Shown here in pieces: positions 54,201 through 57,200 of a stretch of 64,000 nucleotides of DNA. Position numbers and translations under genes: made by a program. Positions within the stretch are counted from its first letter, which is position 1, and each line of letters begins with the position of its first letter. The notes under the pieces are model-generated. The model ran no database searches. It saw only the letters and a list, made by a program, of their open reading frames with translations, and was not told the DNA's origin. The DNA is from Patella vulgata. Taxonomy: Eukaryota > Mollusca > Gastropoda > Patellidae. The stretch is taken from positions 80,874,767 to 80,938,766 of the forward strand of contig NC_065882.2 of assembly GCF_932274485.2 (NCBI RefSeq), written 5' to 3'.

Positions 54201-57200
54201 GCACGTAAAGATCCCTTGGCAGTTGGAATTCGACGGTAGTGTAGGTGTCCGGATAAAATGTCCTTCATAGCATGCTGTGTGACGTTAAACCCCATTTCAT
54301 TTTGGTATATTAAAAGAGGTATTGGGTAAGATTAGATAAAGAGCTGACAGTTCTCACTATAATAGTTAAAAAAAAGAATGATGAAAACAAAATATGCTGA
54401 AAATTTCTATCAAATTGCTTCTCTCTGAACCGAGATATTAGCCATTGAAATTTAGGCTAGTCTTGGTCGTCCTTACTGACGTGGTTATGATAACAAAGTC
54501 TCGATTATCCATTTTTACGTTAAACTATCCTTCACAAAATGTATTAAAATCTGGAAAATATTGCAAGAATCCATTGGCATCAAGAGTTGATTATTTTCTG
54601 GATAAGTTATTTAATGTCTAATTAGTAATTTAGAAAACATTTCAGGCCTAAAGAAAGACCTGCAATAGGCAGATTTAGCTCTTGCATACTGTATGTTTAA
54701 TAAATGTCTTAGTTAATAAGATACATAACATTTCAGGCCTAAAGAAAGACCTGCAATAGGCATAATTTAGTTCTTACATAATGCATGTTAAACCTATATA
54801 TACATGTTGACCTATATACATATTGACCTGTATACATGTTGACCTATATATATCTGTTGTATATTAACCTATAACCTTGTAAACATTTAGCAGGTGGTTG
54901 GATGGCCAAATGGTTAATGCACGTGCGTTATATCATAAGGCTTGTCATTTAGTCAACTGGCATGGTTTTGATTCCCCGGTTGTACGTTACAAGGAGTAGG
55001 GTCGTCTGTCCAACCTCGTGGGTTTTCTCCAGGTCCTCCGGTTTCCTCCCACTGCTAAAGACCCCTACGCACAAGCGAATTATTGAAATAAAATTGAACC
55101 ATATGTTAGTCTCGAAATGACCTAGTTTGTGTTGAGTGGGCTCTTGTTTAAATGTGAGAATACAGATGATTGTGATGTTAAAGGAGCTAAACCATCTGGA
55201 TTTACGTTAAAACAAAATGTTGAAATTGGACCCTTTGAAATTTTATTTCTATTAGTGATAACATTAAATGATTAGAAATAATTTTTTAAAACATTAAAAA
55301 CATTTTGAATCATTTATTCTAGTTTAATTTTTGGCCTTCAAACGGGTTGATGCTGGACATGCATACTGTGTCGAGGGTGGAACACAAAAAAACCCATCTA
55401 TATCGCAATCATGGCTGTAAAATGTTCAAGACAGATTGTCCTCACACAAAACAAATCATATAGAATCTAATGGTATCCTCCTCTCTCTCGGAGCCACGGT
55501 GGCTAGGTGGTTAAGACGCTGGCTCGCTAGCCTGGAGGTCGGGTGTTCGATCCCTGCATTGGCCGAGAAAGTTCATCTGGATTTTCCGACGTGGTTTCCC
55601 CTTGTCAGTGGTGCAGAACAGAGGGTCTGACAAGGACAGCTGTCTAGTCCTTCGGATGAGACGAAAAACCGAGGTCCCGTGTATACATTAGAATGCACGT
55701 AAAAGATCCATTGGCAGTTGGAATTCGATATAAGAGTAGGCGATAGTGCCGCTGCCCGGGCAAAATTTCCCTCATAGCACACTGTATGGCGTATGCCCGT
55801 CTTCATTAGCCCAGTATAGGAGCAGAACAGTAGGACGTTAAACCCCATTTCATTTCATTTCCTCCTCTCTCTCTCTCTCTCTCTCTCTCTCATTCTCTCT
55901 CTCTCTCTCTCTCTCATTCTCTCTCTCACTTTTTCTTATTAAGTCGTTCTGATGGGATAAAAAAAAACAGAGGTCATGTGTACACATTGGTGTGCACGTA
56001 AAAGATCCCTTGGAAGTTGTAATTCAATATAAGTATAAGAGTAGGCGATAGTGCTGCTGCCCAGGCAAAATTTCTCTCAGAGCACACTGTATTGCGTATG
56101 CCCGTCTTCATTAGCCCAATCAGAGCAGAACAGTAGAACTTTAAACCTTCATTTCATTTTGTTTCCAGTGAAGTCAACAATTTTATTTTCGACCCATTTT
56201 AACCACTTTAAGGAATCATATGGATGTGGGCCGGTCCTTTTTTTTCGTTTGACGTACCTATAATAATGATCTCATTGATAATTTTTTTCTCCCAGGGGTT
56301 TGCAAGTCCACAAATCAACATGTATGATTCTCTAATAAAAGTTTTTGCCGATGAAGCGCTGGGATATTCGATGAAGTCGGTTGAAGAAAAGAAAGTAATT
56401 GAAGAACTTTTACACAGATTAGCAACCAAAGGACAAGTGGTACGTTTAATGACTTAATTTGTTTGTTGTGTGTCTTAATACAATCTGATTAAAACACAGA
56501 TCCTATTTCGTTTCGTTTTTTTATAGTTCAAAATTTCGTTTTATTTGTCTTGACTACACTAGGATCTGGAAGAGTTGTTATATAACCTGCGTTCTGGATG
56601 ATGTGAGGGAATAACCAATGAAACCATCTGCTATGTCGACTAAACCACTAAAAACATCTCTGCTGATTGATCAAAAGCTATTTGTACGACCTCTGACCAA
56701 CCTTTTACTACAAACGGTCAGATCTTCGAAAGTATAAAAAAAAAATGAAACGAAATATAGATCAGTATTTTAATCAGATAAAAGGGGTCTTAATAGAAGG
56801 GAGTGGTGGAGTGGTTGAAACGGTCTAATGTGTACACTTTAGATCATAAGGTCTGTCATTGAGTGGGGGATCACAGTGGGTAAGACGCTGGCTCGCTAGC
56901 CTGGAGGTTGGGTGTTCGATCCCTGCATTGGCCGAGAAAGTTCATCCAGATTTTCCGCCGTAGTTCCCCCATGTCAGTGATGCAGGACGGAGGGCCTGAC
57001 AAGGACAGCTGTCTTGTTGTTCGGATGGGACGAAAAACTGAGGTCCCGTGTGCACATTGGCGTGCACGTTAAAGATCCCTTGACAATTGGAATTCGATAT
57101 AAGAGTAGGCCATAGTGCAGCTATTCGGGCAAAATTTCTCTCATAGCACACTGTATGGCGTATGCCCGTCTTCATTAACCCAGGGGGGGTTGGATGGCCG

